Notes under the pieces: model-generated
Databases searched by the model: none
What the model was told of the DNA's origin: nothing
Seen by the model: only the letters and a program-made list of their open reading frames with translations
Assembly: GCA_034359265.1 (NCBI GenBank)
Contig: CP136897.1
Coordinates: 19,338,001-19,402,000, forward strand
DNA from: Canna indica
Taxonomy: Eukaryota > Streptophyta > Magnoliopsida > Zingiberales > Cannaceae
Direction: 5' to 3'
Length of the DNA stretch: 64,000 bases
Shown here: one piece after another, positions 45,345-57,459 of the stretch
Layout of the letters: the number at the start of each line of letters is the position of its first letter
How positions within the stretch are numbered: position 1 is the first letter of the stretch
Program-made: the position numbers and the translations under genes

Positions 45345-46000
45345 AATTTGAAGTATTCTAATCAAATGAAATGAGTTGAAACTATTTAAATAGATAATTT
45401 CATCTTAAAAATGAATTATAAAGTCACACAAAAATTACAGGAATTTTAATTTACTAAACGAAATGAATTCCATAATTTGAATTATAAAAAATAATTCATT
45501 GAAACAGTTTAAATGGTTTAAACATTTTTGCTATGAGACTTGTACATACTCATTTTTACTGATCCAAGTTGTGCAACTCATTCATTTCATTCAGTAAATT
45601 AAAATTTCTATGATTTTTTTTTGGTGATTTTAAAATTCATTTTCAAGGTGAAATGATATATTTTTAATGGTTTAAATAGTTTTGCTTTGAGACTTTTGCA
45701 AACTCATTTTCATTGGTCCAACTCGTGGACTTAATTGCATTCAGTAAATTATAATTTCTGTGATTTTTTGGTGATTTTATGATGCATTTTCAAGCTTAAA
45801 TTTCTTATTTAAACGGTTAAAATTATTGAAATAGTTTCAACAATTTTGCTCTGGGACTTGTGCACATTCAATTTTACTGATCCAAGTTATGGATCTAATT
45901 GCATTCAGTAAATTAGAATTTCTGTAATTTTTTTATGATTCTTTGGTGATTTTATAATGCATTTTCAAGCTTAAATGACATATTTAAATAATTTCACTAA
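45345..46000. repeat. Imperfect tandem repeat, about 150-165 bp units, one unit inverted
   Basis: Three direct units (about 45510-45655, 45660-45815 and 45820-45990) share tttgctnngagacttgtgcana, ctgatccaagtt, attcagtaaattanaatttctgtgatt and gcattttcaagcttaaat. A fourth, at about 45345-45500, is in inverse orientation. It lies immediately upstream of the cyclin relic, where its first exon would be expected. Confidence 0.7.
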
Positions 46001-47770
46001 AACTGTTTAAATGATTTAACGGGTGAGACGTGAAACGAGGTTGGCCGAAAAATATTAAAGTGTTGGATGAGAGGTGTTAACCCCGTTACAACAAGGGGTA
46101 ATGAGGTTAATACGATTAATGAGGCGTATATTTTGAATTTCGTTTAGATTCCGAGAATAACGAGTTTTATATTTCTTGTTTTGCTTTGGAAAAATTGTTG
46201 TTTAATCATTTATATATATATATATATATATATTAAATCTTTAATTTCAAGTTCTCACTTAAAATTACAACGTGCAATTCCATATTACTCGTGGATTTGG
46301 GATTGCACTCGTCGTTATTAGACTCTAGTAATTAGCCTTGGCTACTTGAGCACAATTGTGACCACGCGAAAAAAGAAAGTTGAGGTCGCAAACTTTGTGT
46401 TGTTGATAGAAGATGACGCTATAGATACAACCACAATCACACATAAAGAGAATCACATACTCATGAGTGGAGTATCGTCGTCTTGCTAAAATTAAACACT
46501 GATTGTTGGGCTTAATTAGTTGCTTGGGCACAATTACGATGACATAGAGAAGCCTAGGACGATTGTGGTCAATGATCACAGACTCAGTGGTTGCTGAAAG
46601 AAAACGTTGGGCACAACCGCAATCATATAGAGGAAAAAGGGAGAATTGTGGTCACAGTCAAGACTATACTAGTTGCACTCACCAAAATTTAATGACATAT
46701 TGTTGCTTCACTAGACTTGGTCGCTTGGGCATGGAGAATTACGATCACGATGCATGACAATAATTATATACTACAGTGGTGACAATTGCGTTGTGCATGT
46801 GGCAAAGAAGGCAAAATTGTAGTTGAGGAAATAAAATGTATGATCACGGACAAGATTGAAGATTGCGGATTGCAGATGAGATAAGAGGATACGTGAACAT
46901 GAAAAAAAATTAGATGCAACTTTGGGTAATCAAACGATACTTGGCTTTGCGCACATCTCAAAGCTAGGATGTTGATAAGGTATACTCATCTTCTAATCAA
47001 GTATACCCATTTTATGATGGACATTGCTCATTGCTCATTTTGCTCGACAGGTGTGTCTATTTTGATTTGATCAATTTTAAAGTTATTTGAAATATTTTAT
47101 TAGAACATGATAAATTGATAATTGACCATCATAAATTACTAATAATATACGAAAATACAATAATATACATATAAATCTTAAACATAATTGCTTATTGTTT
47201 AAGTGAAATATGAGAAAAGTACTTTTTAATCTTTATTATTTCAATTATATATCTTTATTATTTTAAAAAAAATCTAAGGGTAAAACCGCCCACTCCCCTC
47301 CTTGCCCCCAACGTGGCTCCACCATTGGTTCGAGACATTTTGTTTTGTTTTGTTTTTTAAAGGCAAAACTTAATTTAATTTAGCAAAAATAATAATAAAC
47401 CAAATACTACCTGGTTTTTCACATAAATGTTTTTTTAGAAAATAAAAATGAGCAATTAAACCATGAAATGTAGTAATTTTATTTTTGAAACTTTTTTTTT
47501 AAAAAAAGAAGATAAATATGAATTTTTTTAACCTCAAATATTTAATATTTAGCCATTTCTATAACAGATTGGAATACCGAATCCAACCTGTCGCCAGCTT
47601 TCTCGCTTCTTCCCGCCCTCCGTTACCTCTCTCTTCCCGCCACTAAATCCGGCATCCCTAACCGCCAACCGTTTATCCAATCCAACCTCCTTCCCTCCCC
47701 CAACCGCCACCTTCTCCCTTCCGAGGATTCAATCTCTCTTCTTTCTCCACTCCCTCTTCCTCCTCCTCCG
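46001..47770. other. Intergenic and leader of the DUF936 gene
   Basis: A (TA)n tract is at 46208-46233. At 46330-46760 there are several scattered gcacaattgtgacca/acaaccgcaatcat-type motifs without a gene. From 47580 the sequence becomes CT- and C-rich, the probable 5' leader of the DUF936 gene; no clear TATA box was found. Confidence 0.4.
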
Positions 47771-50191
47771 ATGGCGTCGCTCAGCCCCGGCGTCCTCCTC
47801 CGCCTCATCGAAGACAAAGACTCCTCCCCCTCCCCTGGCGGCGCCTCCCCCCGTCGCCCCCTGCTCCACTCTCCCTTGGCCGTCCTCCAGATCACCGGCA
47901 TCGTCCCCGCCGTAGACGACCCCAACCTCTGCCCCGACAAGGGCTTCTACGTCAAACTCTCCGATGCCTCTCACTCCACCTTCGTCTCCCTCCCCGCCGA
48001 TCTCAACGACCTCATCCTCGCCGACCGCCTCCAGATCGGCCAGTTCATACACGTCCGCCGCCTCGAGCCCGCCTCCCCCATCCCCGTCCTCCGTGACTTC
48101 CGCCTCCTCACCGGCCGCCACCCCTGCCACCATGGCACCGTCAACCTCGTTTCCCCTCCTGTGCCCACGACCGTAGCAGCCAACACTACTCCAGGTCCAG
48201 GGGGTGCAGCGTTCCGCCCGGCCGGCACCCCTCCTCTTCCCCCGCCGGCGAAGAAGAAGCGCCAGCTGCATCCAAGGCGATACTCGATCGTCGTCGGAGA
48301 CCGCAGCAGCGAGGCCGCCATGAGCTCCCCGTCTTCTCTCACCGCCGCCTCGCCCCTGCACAGGGCGGTGAAGAAGAGGGAGCACAAGGGAAGGAGCCCC
48401 GACGTGCAAAGCGACCTCAAGAACCTAAGCTTCGTATCCATAGAAGAGGAAATCTACGACTCCGATGATGATGACTCGAGGCTGTCCTTCACCTCCTCCT
48501 CCTCCTCATCGCCGTACACGTCGAGGTCGAGGAGAAGCTGGGATTCCTCCCCTGGGAGGAATGCAACAGAGAATAGAAAAGAGATGAAGCCAATGACCCC
48601 GCATCATATCGCCACTGTAAATCTTCCTTAATTTCATGCTTAACTCCAAATCGAAACAATTCAACATCTCAAATCACTGATCAATTCTCTTGAATAGAAT
48701 GCAGGTTTCAATCGTTCAAAAAAAAAAAATCACTGATCAATTGCTGTGCTCCATGAATTTTGATAGGTTTCTCCAATTAGGTTCTCTCAGCATATCAGCT
48801 TATTGCCCAAAGATGATGCTTCTTGCCGGCGAAGCACCGAAAAAACCCTGAAATTACTCGAGAGTCCGGCGAAGAGAAAGCTCTCTGATTCAGAAAAAAC
48901 TTGCAGTGAAATCTCTTCCATCTCGAGCGCTTTCAGCTCACCTGATAACACGAGGTCTCCTGATAAAGTTGGCCTAATCTGGGCTTTGCTGCCTCCAAAT
49001 CTGATGAAGCATGGGAAGGTATTGTTCCTAGTTTACATGTAGATGTATTTTCCTCTGATCTTGTTGGGGTTTGATGGATTATCATCCAGGAAGTGATAAG
49101 GCAAAGAGATTCATCGTTGCAAGCTGCCATTGATTCATTGCTTGAGGCATCTGCTGCAGAAAAATTCATTGAATGCTTGAGGTAAGTCTATAATGTTGGT
49201 TAGTGAGTTAATAATAACGGTGGTTGGTACAAATGGTTCGCCACTTGTTCCCCTTCAGCAAGGTCTCAGGTCGATCCTCGGTTGTAGTGCGTTATGCACC
49301 TCTCCATGTCTTTGTACGTCTTGTGTAATACGCCTTGTGCGTATAATTCCCACGTCTTTGTAAGCTATAAGCAAAAAAAACGCTTGGGTGTACTACGGTC
49401 GAGTTAAAATGTTGATGATCCCATGTCTCAATTTTTTGGCATATTGCAGCATGTATGCAGAGCTGCAGTCGGAGAAAGACGAGGACCCCCAGGACGTCGT
49501 CAACAGGTTCTTGAATTTTCATCAGAAGATGGCACACACAAGAGTGATCGCGCAATCCCTACTGAAATCGACGCAACAAAGCTCGTGCAACTGGAGCTTG
49601 CCCTGCCCGGCTTCAACCAGATCAGTGGCCAAAGTTGCATCGGAGAGGAAGAGTTATGCCACTTTGTGGATCAAAGCAGCCATGGAGTCTGATCTCTCAC
49701 AATTCCCTGCCCAACTAAAGACTGATTTTGAGGCCTCAGAAGCTCTCCCAAGCAATAATTCAAACATGCCATGCTCCATTACCTCCAAGACAAAGAATGT
49801 TTTGCCCAAAGGGAGCAGCATACTGATGGCTGCAAATGCACTGCAGTATGAGTACAACAGGTGGTTCCTCAGATACATAGACAAGTTTCTTGACACTCTG
49901 CAGAGTGAAGATGGAGACAGTGCCTGCGAACTGGAGGTAGCTAATTTGTTGTGTCAGTTAAAACGAGTCGACGATTGGCTGAACAATATAACGCGCAAAG
50001 ATTTGAACTGGCCAAGAGATAGGATCAGGGACAACATGTTATCGGAGGACGAGGAAATTGAAGCATGTGAGAGAGTGAGGAGGAAGATCTACAGCATTCT
50101 TCTGAGGCATGTAGAGAGTGCAGCCATTGCTCTGGAAAGCATGAGCACACCTGATCACAAGGAGGACAGGGAGCTCATGCTTACTAGCTAG
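47771..50191 (+). CDS. DUF936-family protein
   Basis: Four exons, 47771-48616, 48767-49018, 49090-49181 and 49450-50191, all GT-AG with agreeing phases, give 643 residues. Residues 1-118 match the N-terminal DUF936 domain: [13 protein letters not shown], then [31 protein letters not shown] and the closing G-R-H-P. A basic K-K-K-R (161-164), an acidic-serine stretch (about 230-245) and a helical C-terminal domain in exon 4 ([18 protein letters not shown]) follow, as in family members. The biochemical role of the family is not established from sequence; the basic middle may bind microtubules or nucleic acid, which is inference only. Exon 1 is strongly GC-rich and later exons are not. Intron 3 hosts a SINE-like insertion. 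Confidence 0.93.
49223..49380 (+). mobile_element. SINE-like insertion in intron 3 of the DUF936 gene
   Basis: A tRNA-like A-box phrase (tggtacaaatgg) at about 49225 and a B-box-like ggtcgatcctc at about 49271 are spaced as in tRNA-derived SINEs. A T/G-rich body and an A-run at 49373-49380 follow. Target duplications are not clear. It lies wholly within the intron, in the same orientation as the gene. Confidence 0.55.
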
Positions 50192-51407
50192 CCTTAATTG
50201 CGGCTGCGCCAAAACTCTCTGCTATTTTGCAAATCTATATGTGTACCTGGTGCTGTTTGTTTCGATGTTCATCGGTTGCAATTAGACACTGTTGTCTGGT
50301 GCACCTTTCTGCATGTTGGGGAAGTTTAGAAAGTAATACATTGTGCATGTCTTTCTTTCATGTTTTCAAGTTTCAGTGTGGTGTGTGTGGATCATTATAA
50401 ACCCAATTTGTTTATGCATAAAGCTGTAATTGTTGTAGTTGATGTCATGTTAGAGTGTTATTCTGGATAAGGAACCTCTTTGATGCAATTTGATCAGGAC
50501 AATTTCATGAAGATAACTACAAGGATCCTCAATCATTTGATCAGTTCCATCTCCCTAAAAGAAAAAGAATAAACTCATATTGCAAAAATAGATAGCAAGG
50601 CCCTCAACAATATTAAGATGAATAAAAAAACTGATCTCTAGTCCTGGGAGTATTTACTTGATCGAGTACCAAAATATTGAAATGTTTGATTGTATAAAGG
50701 TATTGGAATGTGAAAGATGTGCCTAAGACAATATAAGCTCCATTGCTTACTGAAACTTATATCATACAAATACTAACTTTGATCATTTCTGAAGAAATGA
50801 AACACAAAAACCATCTAGGTCATGCAAAATTGTCTTCCAGGCCAACCAACTATCATTTTCTTTCACTTTAGAAGTTCCTTCAATCTTCTTAATTTGTAGA
50901 GTTCAATGAAGCTTGATCCCTCAAATAAAAATCCCAAGAAGAGGAAGATGGACTTGTCAAACTGCACAAATAGTAAACTATTATAGAATCAAAATTTACA
51001 TAAAAGATGAGTTGAAAATCCTGAGATCTAAGATATAACCAGTGTGTTTACATTGTGCATTAATTTTCCTATACTGATGCATTTGCATCATTACTTGAAT
51101 CTTTGTCTCCTTAATTTCTTTTCCTGCAAAAGATAAATGAAGCTATATAAATAGATTATCTATTTTTGGATAACTTATTGGAGATATTTGTAAGAGATAT
51201 ATTAAAAAGATTTAATCATGGAACACCATTGTTGCTTTGTTGGATTTAATCATGTTTTAAGGCGATCATTTCAATAAAACAATTAAAATTGATAGATAAG
51301 AGGGTGAAAGTTTGTTGTTAATAGAAGAACCTCCATCTCCAGAATCCAAGACAAACTGCATAACCATCGAGGCTTATTTTCTTATATGCTTTTCTTTTTC
51401 TAGTTCA
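50192..51407. other. 3' UTR of the DUF936 gene and intergenic DNA
   Basis: The first about 250 bases are T-rich with the look of a plant 3' UTR. No other gene or repeat was recognised up to the TRIM element. Confidence 0.4.
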
Positions 51408-51757
51408 TGTTAGATATCTCATATCGGCTGCTTATAAGTGTAAAGTGCTCCTTATAATGGCTTGGACAATCCTCCTCCTATAAGCTAGCTTTTGGGATGG
51501 AGTTAGGCCCAAGTCTATTTTCTTCAACATGATATTAGAGCTTCAGTCTTGCGATATTGGACCATCTGCAAATGTCTAGTCGTGCAAACTTCACGCTCTG
51601 GACCTCCCACATGTGTTCGGCCTCGGGCGTAAGGGGGTTGTTGTTAGATATCCCACATCTGGTTATAAGTGAAAGTGCTCCTTATAATGGCTTGGACAAT
51701 CCTCCCCCTATGAGCTAACTTTTGGGTGGAGTTAGGCCCAAGTCCATTTTTTCAACA
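51408..51757 (+). mobile_element. TRIM (miniature LTR retrotransposon), 350 bp
   Basis: Two short direct repeats, 51408-51529 (122 bp) and 51642-51757 (116 bp), both start TGTTAGATATC and end TCAACA. Directly after the first is tgatattagagc (51530-51541), a two-mismatch version of the initiator Met-tRNA primer site. Just before the second is a purine tract, gtaaggggg. The interior is only 112 bp and noncoding. The flanking pentamers gttca and tttca match at four of five positions. This is the full architecture of a terminal-repeat retrotransposon in miniature, which moves only with proteins from other elements. Confidence 0.9.
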
Positions 51758-51802
51758 TTTCACACCTTACTATTGGCAAGTTTATGTGTGTGTATGCATG
51801 TA

Positions 51803-52339
51803 TAGGGATGGCAATATTATCCATTTAGGCGGGTATCCACGGGTATTTACCCGTTTATGACAGGTATGGGGGTAGTTTTCTACCCACGGGGATTTCGCGG
51901 GTAATTTTTCTTATCCGTTTATTATATGGGGCGAGTACCCGTTACCCGCGAAAATGACTAAATTACAATATTACTCTCGGTACATATACTAAAAAAACCC
52001 TAACCTAATTCAATACTTATATGCTTTATGTTTTGAAACCTTATGATGATGTTGTTATCAAAATTTTGTGTTTATCAAAATGAAGTTGTTATACTTTGAA
52101 GTTGTTATCAAAATACTTTAAGAGTTAAAGTGTTATTAAAACATTGTAATCTATATTTTTTTTAAAGTGTCATGGATACCCGCCAATACCCGTGGGTATT
52201 CGTCCCCCCGCGGGTAATTAAATGGGTATCCATTTTTTATACCCGCGGGGAATAAACGAGTAACAGGTACTCGTTTATTTCGCGGGGCGAGTAGTGGGTA
52301 GGCATCCCCCGTACCCGCACCGCCCCGTTGACATCCCTA
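51803..52339. mobile_element. hAT-type MITE, 537 bp, perfect 8-bp target duplication
   Basis: TGCATGTA lies on both sides (51795-51802 and 52340-52347). The ends are TAGGGATGGCAA and the inverse complement TAGGGATGTCAA. Near both ends are clusters of acccg/cgggta motifs in opposite orientation; the centre is AT-rich. No coding capacity. It begins 46 bp after the TRIM element. Confidence 0.93.
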
Positions 52340-52347
52340 TGCATGTA

Positions 52348-55211
52348 TTTCCCATTAAGTGAAATAGATTTTACTTTTGACTCAAAATAGAATTATCCAT
52401 TGTAATTATCATTCAACAAAGTCTTCACTATAGCAATAAACTGAGCAACAAACACAATCAAAAATTGTTTGTGCTATATAATTTCATTTGTCAATTGCGG
52501 GCAAATTTGGTCTATAAAGGTTTGCAAAGCAATATCGGTCCTCTAAATGTGAAAATGCACATGTAAAAGTCTCAAAACATTATTTTCTTGTTGTTGAAAG
52601 AAAATATGAAAGTTCACATATGGTTAATTTCGATCATTAAATTGAAAGTGAGAAGATCATAATGAAAAAACAAGAAATGATTTTTTTGTTGTTAATGATA
52701 GAAATTTGGTATTTCATTTTTATATTTTGTTGTAGATACAACGTCTCAAAAACATTACAGATGAACTTCATAAGCAGTAATTAGAAACAACATGAGATAT
52801 ATTAATTAAATTGTTTATCTGGACAAATTGCTAGAGACTATAACAAAAAATAGCTTATCCATCCATCAAGAAGAAGAAGAAGAAAAATGCAACTAAAGAG
52901 CATAAGTCATATATCCAAAGTAGCTTATCCATCCATCAATGAAAGAGCATAAGTAGCTAGAAACCATAAATTATTACAATAGAAGGGCTAATTCAACTAT
53001 TTCAAATAGCTAGAAACATGAAAGACAAATAAATACAAACACAAATGACTATGGTAATTTTGAGTTCAAGATAAGATACATTTTTAACATTAAGTGAAAA
53101 GAAGATAATGCTACACAATACCATGAAATATGAACAATGAATACTAAAGCAAGGGGAAGGAGAAATCGTGCTAATACAACTTGTTAGATTGCTAATTATA
53201 AATTTTACTTTTAAAAGGAAAAATATTGGTTATATATCATAGTCATTATAAGACGTACATAGACGCTATATGTGCACAAATCACGGTAACTAAGAAACAA
53301 ACCCATGATCATAGACAATATACCTAGATGTGTAATCATTAAGCTAGTAGTCATTTGTATTTTACTTGTTAATAAATCAATATGAACAGTCAATTTTAAA
53401 CAAGTTGCCCTTTCAAAGTTTTTAAAAGGGGGATTCCTTGCACACATTAATCATTCTCCAAGTAATAGATAGTATATCAAAACAAGTACATCTTAATAAG
53501 GAAAAAAGTACATCTTAATTTGGAAGATCCTGACCCTCCTCCTCCTCCTCCGCAAACATACATAATTTCTACAGCTTCTTTCTTCTTTTTTCTCCGGTTC
53601 TCCTCCTCTGCAAACATACATAATTTCTACAAACATACATAGCTTCTTCTTCTTCTTCTTCGGCTTGCACAATCTTGCAATCAGTGTCACTCGCAATGCT
53701 GCAATCGACCTATTCGCGCAATTCAGTTGTTTTTGAAGAAAAGCGTATTTTTTCAAAAACAAAAAACAAAAAACAAAATTTAACTGTTATTTTAAAATTA
53801 AGATATCATAACAAAAATAAACTCACAATTGTTTCTCTCGTTAGGAAAAGAAACTTTCAAGATGCCACTTATCATTTTATCAAGAAAGTTCTATTTATGT
53901 ATTTTTCATGAATTTGTATTTGTCATAAGAAATTTTAATTAAATTTCTATGGGATATTTTTTCCAAATTTTTGTTTAAAATTATTTTCATAATTTTAAAA
54001 TAATAAGTTGTTAAAATCACATTTTAATTATTAATCTATTAATATCTGAGTCCTTTGTCCAAAGCCAGAACAAACAAAGAATTTGAAATTTTGTCTTATC
54101 CAATCGTATAGGATATATTTTTATCCCACATGCAAAATGAACCTGGGATCCTATCCCCTCAATTGTAAAATTCTATTATTCGAAATAGGTAATATTATCC
54201 AAGATCAAAACCATTCGATTAACCAAGATCTATTATTCGAAATAGGTAATATTATCCAAAACCGAAATCATTCGAAATAGGATATATTTTTATCCCACAT
54301 GTTAACCGAAATCGAAACCGTTTAAAAATCTATTAACCAAAATCAAAACCATTCAATTGTAAAAACAAATATTCGTCGGATAATCGAAATCGATTAGTTC
54401 GTTTCAGACAGATAGTATTATCCATTTACTAACTGGTTGTCGTTCTGTTTAAATATTTTTGATAAAAATATTTAAAATAAATACTAAAGTCGAAATAAAA
54501 TTAACCTAATATATAAACCTACTAAAGATTTGAGTTTTCACCGGGTAACAGATATATATAGGTTATAGGGTAAATAAGTATTGGATAATGGTATAGGTTC
54601 ACAACTTAACATACTAAATCATTATTAATTATATATAATCATTTTTTGTTACAGAGTTATCCGTGAATCAGTAACCAATTAAAATCGTATCGAATTTAAT
54701 CGGTTTTTCGATTTCACTAACCAAAATAAAAATCAAAATTGAACCGCAAATTCACTATTTGAAATCAGATTTTGCGGTCCAATTTCAATTTCCACCCCTA
54801 ATTCGGACCAATCATTCTGTTTACACTATAACTAAATATGATATAGTGTGATATTTAAAATGCCTTGGAATAAAATCTTAACAATCTAATTGCTTGAATT
54901 TTTAAGAGTGATTAATTTCTTTAAAAGTTTTATTATAATTTATCTTTTAAAAAAGATAAAAACTACTTTTTGTGGAAGACAAACAGATAAATGAAGCCAT
55001 GAGAACATTAAAATGAGATCAGAAGGCATACAATATTTATTCTATTAATAATATTATTTTTATTTTTTTCTATTATCTGAGAATATTTCAATTTAATCCA
55101 TCCCCACTACATTTGATATATAAATAATATTCAAAGCAAATGCAATAAATCACGACAATCCTCGCAAATTTCCAATATTCAATCCGGGTCCCTCCGACCA
55201 TGCATGAACTG
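52348..55211. other. Intergenic with small local duplications
   Basis: No gene is supported. At 53530-53635 the phrase gcaaacatacataatttctaca is repeated within cttctt/cctcct-rich sequence. At 54173-54259 a 30-bp phrase beginning ctattattcgaaatagg recurs with a 57-bp period, and taggatatatttttatccca is repeated at about 54109 and 54278. A hAT-MITE-like end (TAGGGGTGGAAA on the minus strand) lies at 54800, with aaccgaaatcg motifs before it. Confidence 0.5.
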
Positions 55212-55445
55212 TTAATGACCCAACACCACCAGTTCCTGGTCGAACTCTTGCAAGTCATCGTCGTCCTCGGCCCCGGCATCCTCGTCGTCATTCTCCGGCG
55301 CAGCCTGGAGCATCACTCTGGCGGCGACCGCGGACCCGGCCATCACGGCGGGGAGGCGCGCAGCGTCGACGACGGGCGTCGAGGATTCCATCAACAACAT
55401 GGACGCGATCATCGCGAGCATCACGATAGCCTTGAGGGAGGCCAT
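55212..55445 (-). CDS. Small secreted acidic peptide, unidentified
   Basis: A 77-residue intronless frame from the ATG at 55445. Residues 1-28 form a signal peptide: M-A-S-L-K, a hydrophobic core (A-I-V-M-L-A-M-I-A-S-M-L-L), then V-V-D-A before A-R. The mature part is short, without Cys, with an Ala-rich start (31-49) and a very acidic tail (51-71, 11 Asp/Glu in the first 15 positions), ending L-V-V-L-G-H. No known peptide-hormone motif (CLE, IDA, PSK, RALF, CEP) is visible. GC content is far above the surroundings, and a TATA box (55555-55563) lies at a sensible distance. The opposite strand is also open, but it lacks a signal peptide and promoter. Secretion is inferred; function unknown. 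Confidence 0.6.
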   Translation of the reverse strand: MASLKAIVMLAMIASMLLMESSTPVVDAARLPAVMAGSAVAARVMLQAAPENDDEDAGAEDDDDLQEFDQELVVLGH

Positions 55446-55554
55446 CGCTAGCTGTTGTTGATGAGGATCGATGTGCCGCCGCGGGTTTAGTGGCTGGTTG
55501 CCGAAGAACAGTTGATGCGAGGATGGGACGAGGAAGAAAGGAGATGGAGGGGGG

Positions 55555-55563
55555 TTTATAAAT
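55555..55563 (-). promoter_or_regulatory. TATA box of the secreted-peptide gene
   Basis: On the minus strand catttataaacc lies about 110 bp before the ATG at 55445, leaving a leader of about 80 nt. The surrounding 55450-55670 is GC-rich, unlike the flanking intergenic DNA. Confidence 0.6.
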
Positions 55564-55805
55564 GGAGGAAGTCTGCCCAGTTTACGGAGTTCGAGCGGAT
55601 GGTGATGTCTTCTCGTTTAGGCCTTCCGTCGAACATGTGGTGCGCAGCTAATTGCGGACGGTAATGAGAACACGCACGCGAACGAAGAGAGAGAATTTAC
55701 TAAATATTTCGAAAAGATGATAATTCTTTAATTCTTAGAGCAATTTTTAATACAACCAGAGAGTAATAAAAAATATTAAAAAATATTTTTAATACGTTTA
55801 ATAAA

Positions 55806-56335
55806 ACCGTTGGGGGCTAACGTGACATTTGACTTATCAAATTAAAAAATATTTTTTATTATCAATGGTGCCACGTCAGCCTATAATAAAAAATATTATA
55901 ATATTATATAAATAGGATTATAGTATTATAATATTTAATTTACTAAATATTTTTTTAGTTTTGTGTTGATTTTTTTATTTAATTCGATTATAATATTTTT
56001 AAAAAAAATTAAAATTTTGAACTAAATCAATATATTTTACTGATAACATTATTATATATCATATATAGTTTTGGGAGTTTTGATGTATTTTAAAAAAATA
56101 TTTGTCTTCGGGGATTATAATTATTGTTAATCCCAAAATTTGGGATAGATTAGGGAGAAAGATTAAAGGTTGGGATAGATTTGTTACAAGGACCAAAGTT
56201 TGAGATAAATACATAAATTTCCTCTATTTATATAATATTATAATATTTTTATTATATGCTGATGTGGAACAAGTGATAATAAAAAATATTTTTTTTAATT
56301 TACTGAGTCAAATGTCACATCAGCACCTAACGGTT
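55806..56335. repeat. Inverted-repeat element, arms about 110 bp
   Basis: The left arm (about 55806-55915: gctaacgtgacatttgact ... ccacgtcagcctataataaaaaat) and the right arm (about 56224-56335) are inverse complements with moderate divergence, around an AT-rich centre of about 300 bp. Probably a Mutator-like or foldback MITE; the exact ends and target duplication are not resolved. Confidence 0.65.
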
Positions 56336-57459
56336 CCATTGACGTGCATTTGACATCGGGCTAGAATTGATATCAATCTAATAATTCGGGATGTAATTGA
56401 TACAAATTAAAGATCATGCTAGATTTGTGAAAAAGATCATAATTTGGACTAGATACATTAATTAATCATTTAAAAGTAAGGATAATGCGTAGTTAATCAT
56501 TTAAACCTTATTTAAAAATATTTATTTATGTGTCATTTTTTTGAATTTTGTATTCATTTGGATATGCTGACATAATATTGTTGATCCACATCAGCAGTAT
56601 CACATCAGCATCCAAACTGTGAGATTAATATTTTTTTAACATTGGAATATAATTGAAATAAATTAAAAATTAAAGTATCTTATTTGTAAAAATAAAAAGT
56701 TTGAAAATTTTTAGAAAACTTTTAAAAGTTAAAATATATTTATTAATTAACCAATTCATTTGTACTAGTTTATCCTCCTTCCTTATCAACTAAACAAATA
56801 TCTTTTTTTCTCATATTTTTCGTTCCTTTCAAGCAAACATGTCATAAGAGGATCATTGTTACTCAATGTCGAAATTTTGAAGCAGTTGGGCCACTAATTC
56901 TGATTTAACCAACCAATTCATCTTATCCAAGTTTAAAATAGAAGAATAATAGGGAAAATAAGAAATTATACTATTCAAGCAATAATAGATTTCAACTATT
57001 CAAAGTCAAATGGATGACCCTTTTGCTGCCATATGAGCTCCGCATGTTTAGTAATAGATGCTAAATGAATGATCTTCTATTATTTCAAATAAATTTTCTT
57101 AGACATTCCCTGCCACTGTTACTGAAATTAGAGGAAAAAAAATTCAAACAAATTAATTTACCACACCTGGAAAAGAGATTTTAGATTAATGTGGAAAATC
57201 CAATTACAGTAGAGATGTCTAAATGCTGACCATGTCAGATGACATCCAGCCATTCTATAACTACAAGGAATTACTATCCAGATAGGAAAAAAAGAAACTA
57301 ATATTCTTAATAACTAAACATTCAAGTTCAGCTACACCCGACAGAATCAATTCAAGCTGAGTCATAGATTTCAAGAGCTACAAAAGATGGAAAATACTAA
57401 ATAATGCAAACAGTAAAGGAGATCTTTCGTCTGAGATCTAAGGTGGTGGTGCAGGTAAT
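56336..57459. other. Intergenic, 3' side of BUB3
   Basis: AT-rich; no gene. 57300-57459 is the probable BUB3 3' UTR. Confidence 0.4.

Noticed and set aside
45345..46000. CRISPR-like array
   Set aside because: Units are long, diverged and tail to tail without spacers, and the genome is a plant; an ordinary tandem repeat.
46325..46961. Several 60-85 codon frames on both strands
   Set aside because: No domain, no splice context and mutually overlapping; repeat-like gcacaattgtgacc motifs explain the openness.
47729..48441. Antisense frames of 105-226 codons across DUF936 exon 1
   Set aside because: Gly/Glu/Arg-rich shadows of a GC-rich exon on the opposite strand.
55200..55451. Plus-strand 83-codon His/Gly-rich frame
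   Set aside because: It lies opposite the secreted-peptide gene. The minus strand has the signal peptide and TATA box, so this one is the shadow.
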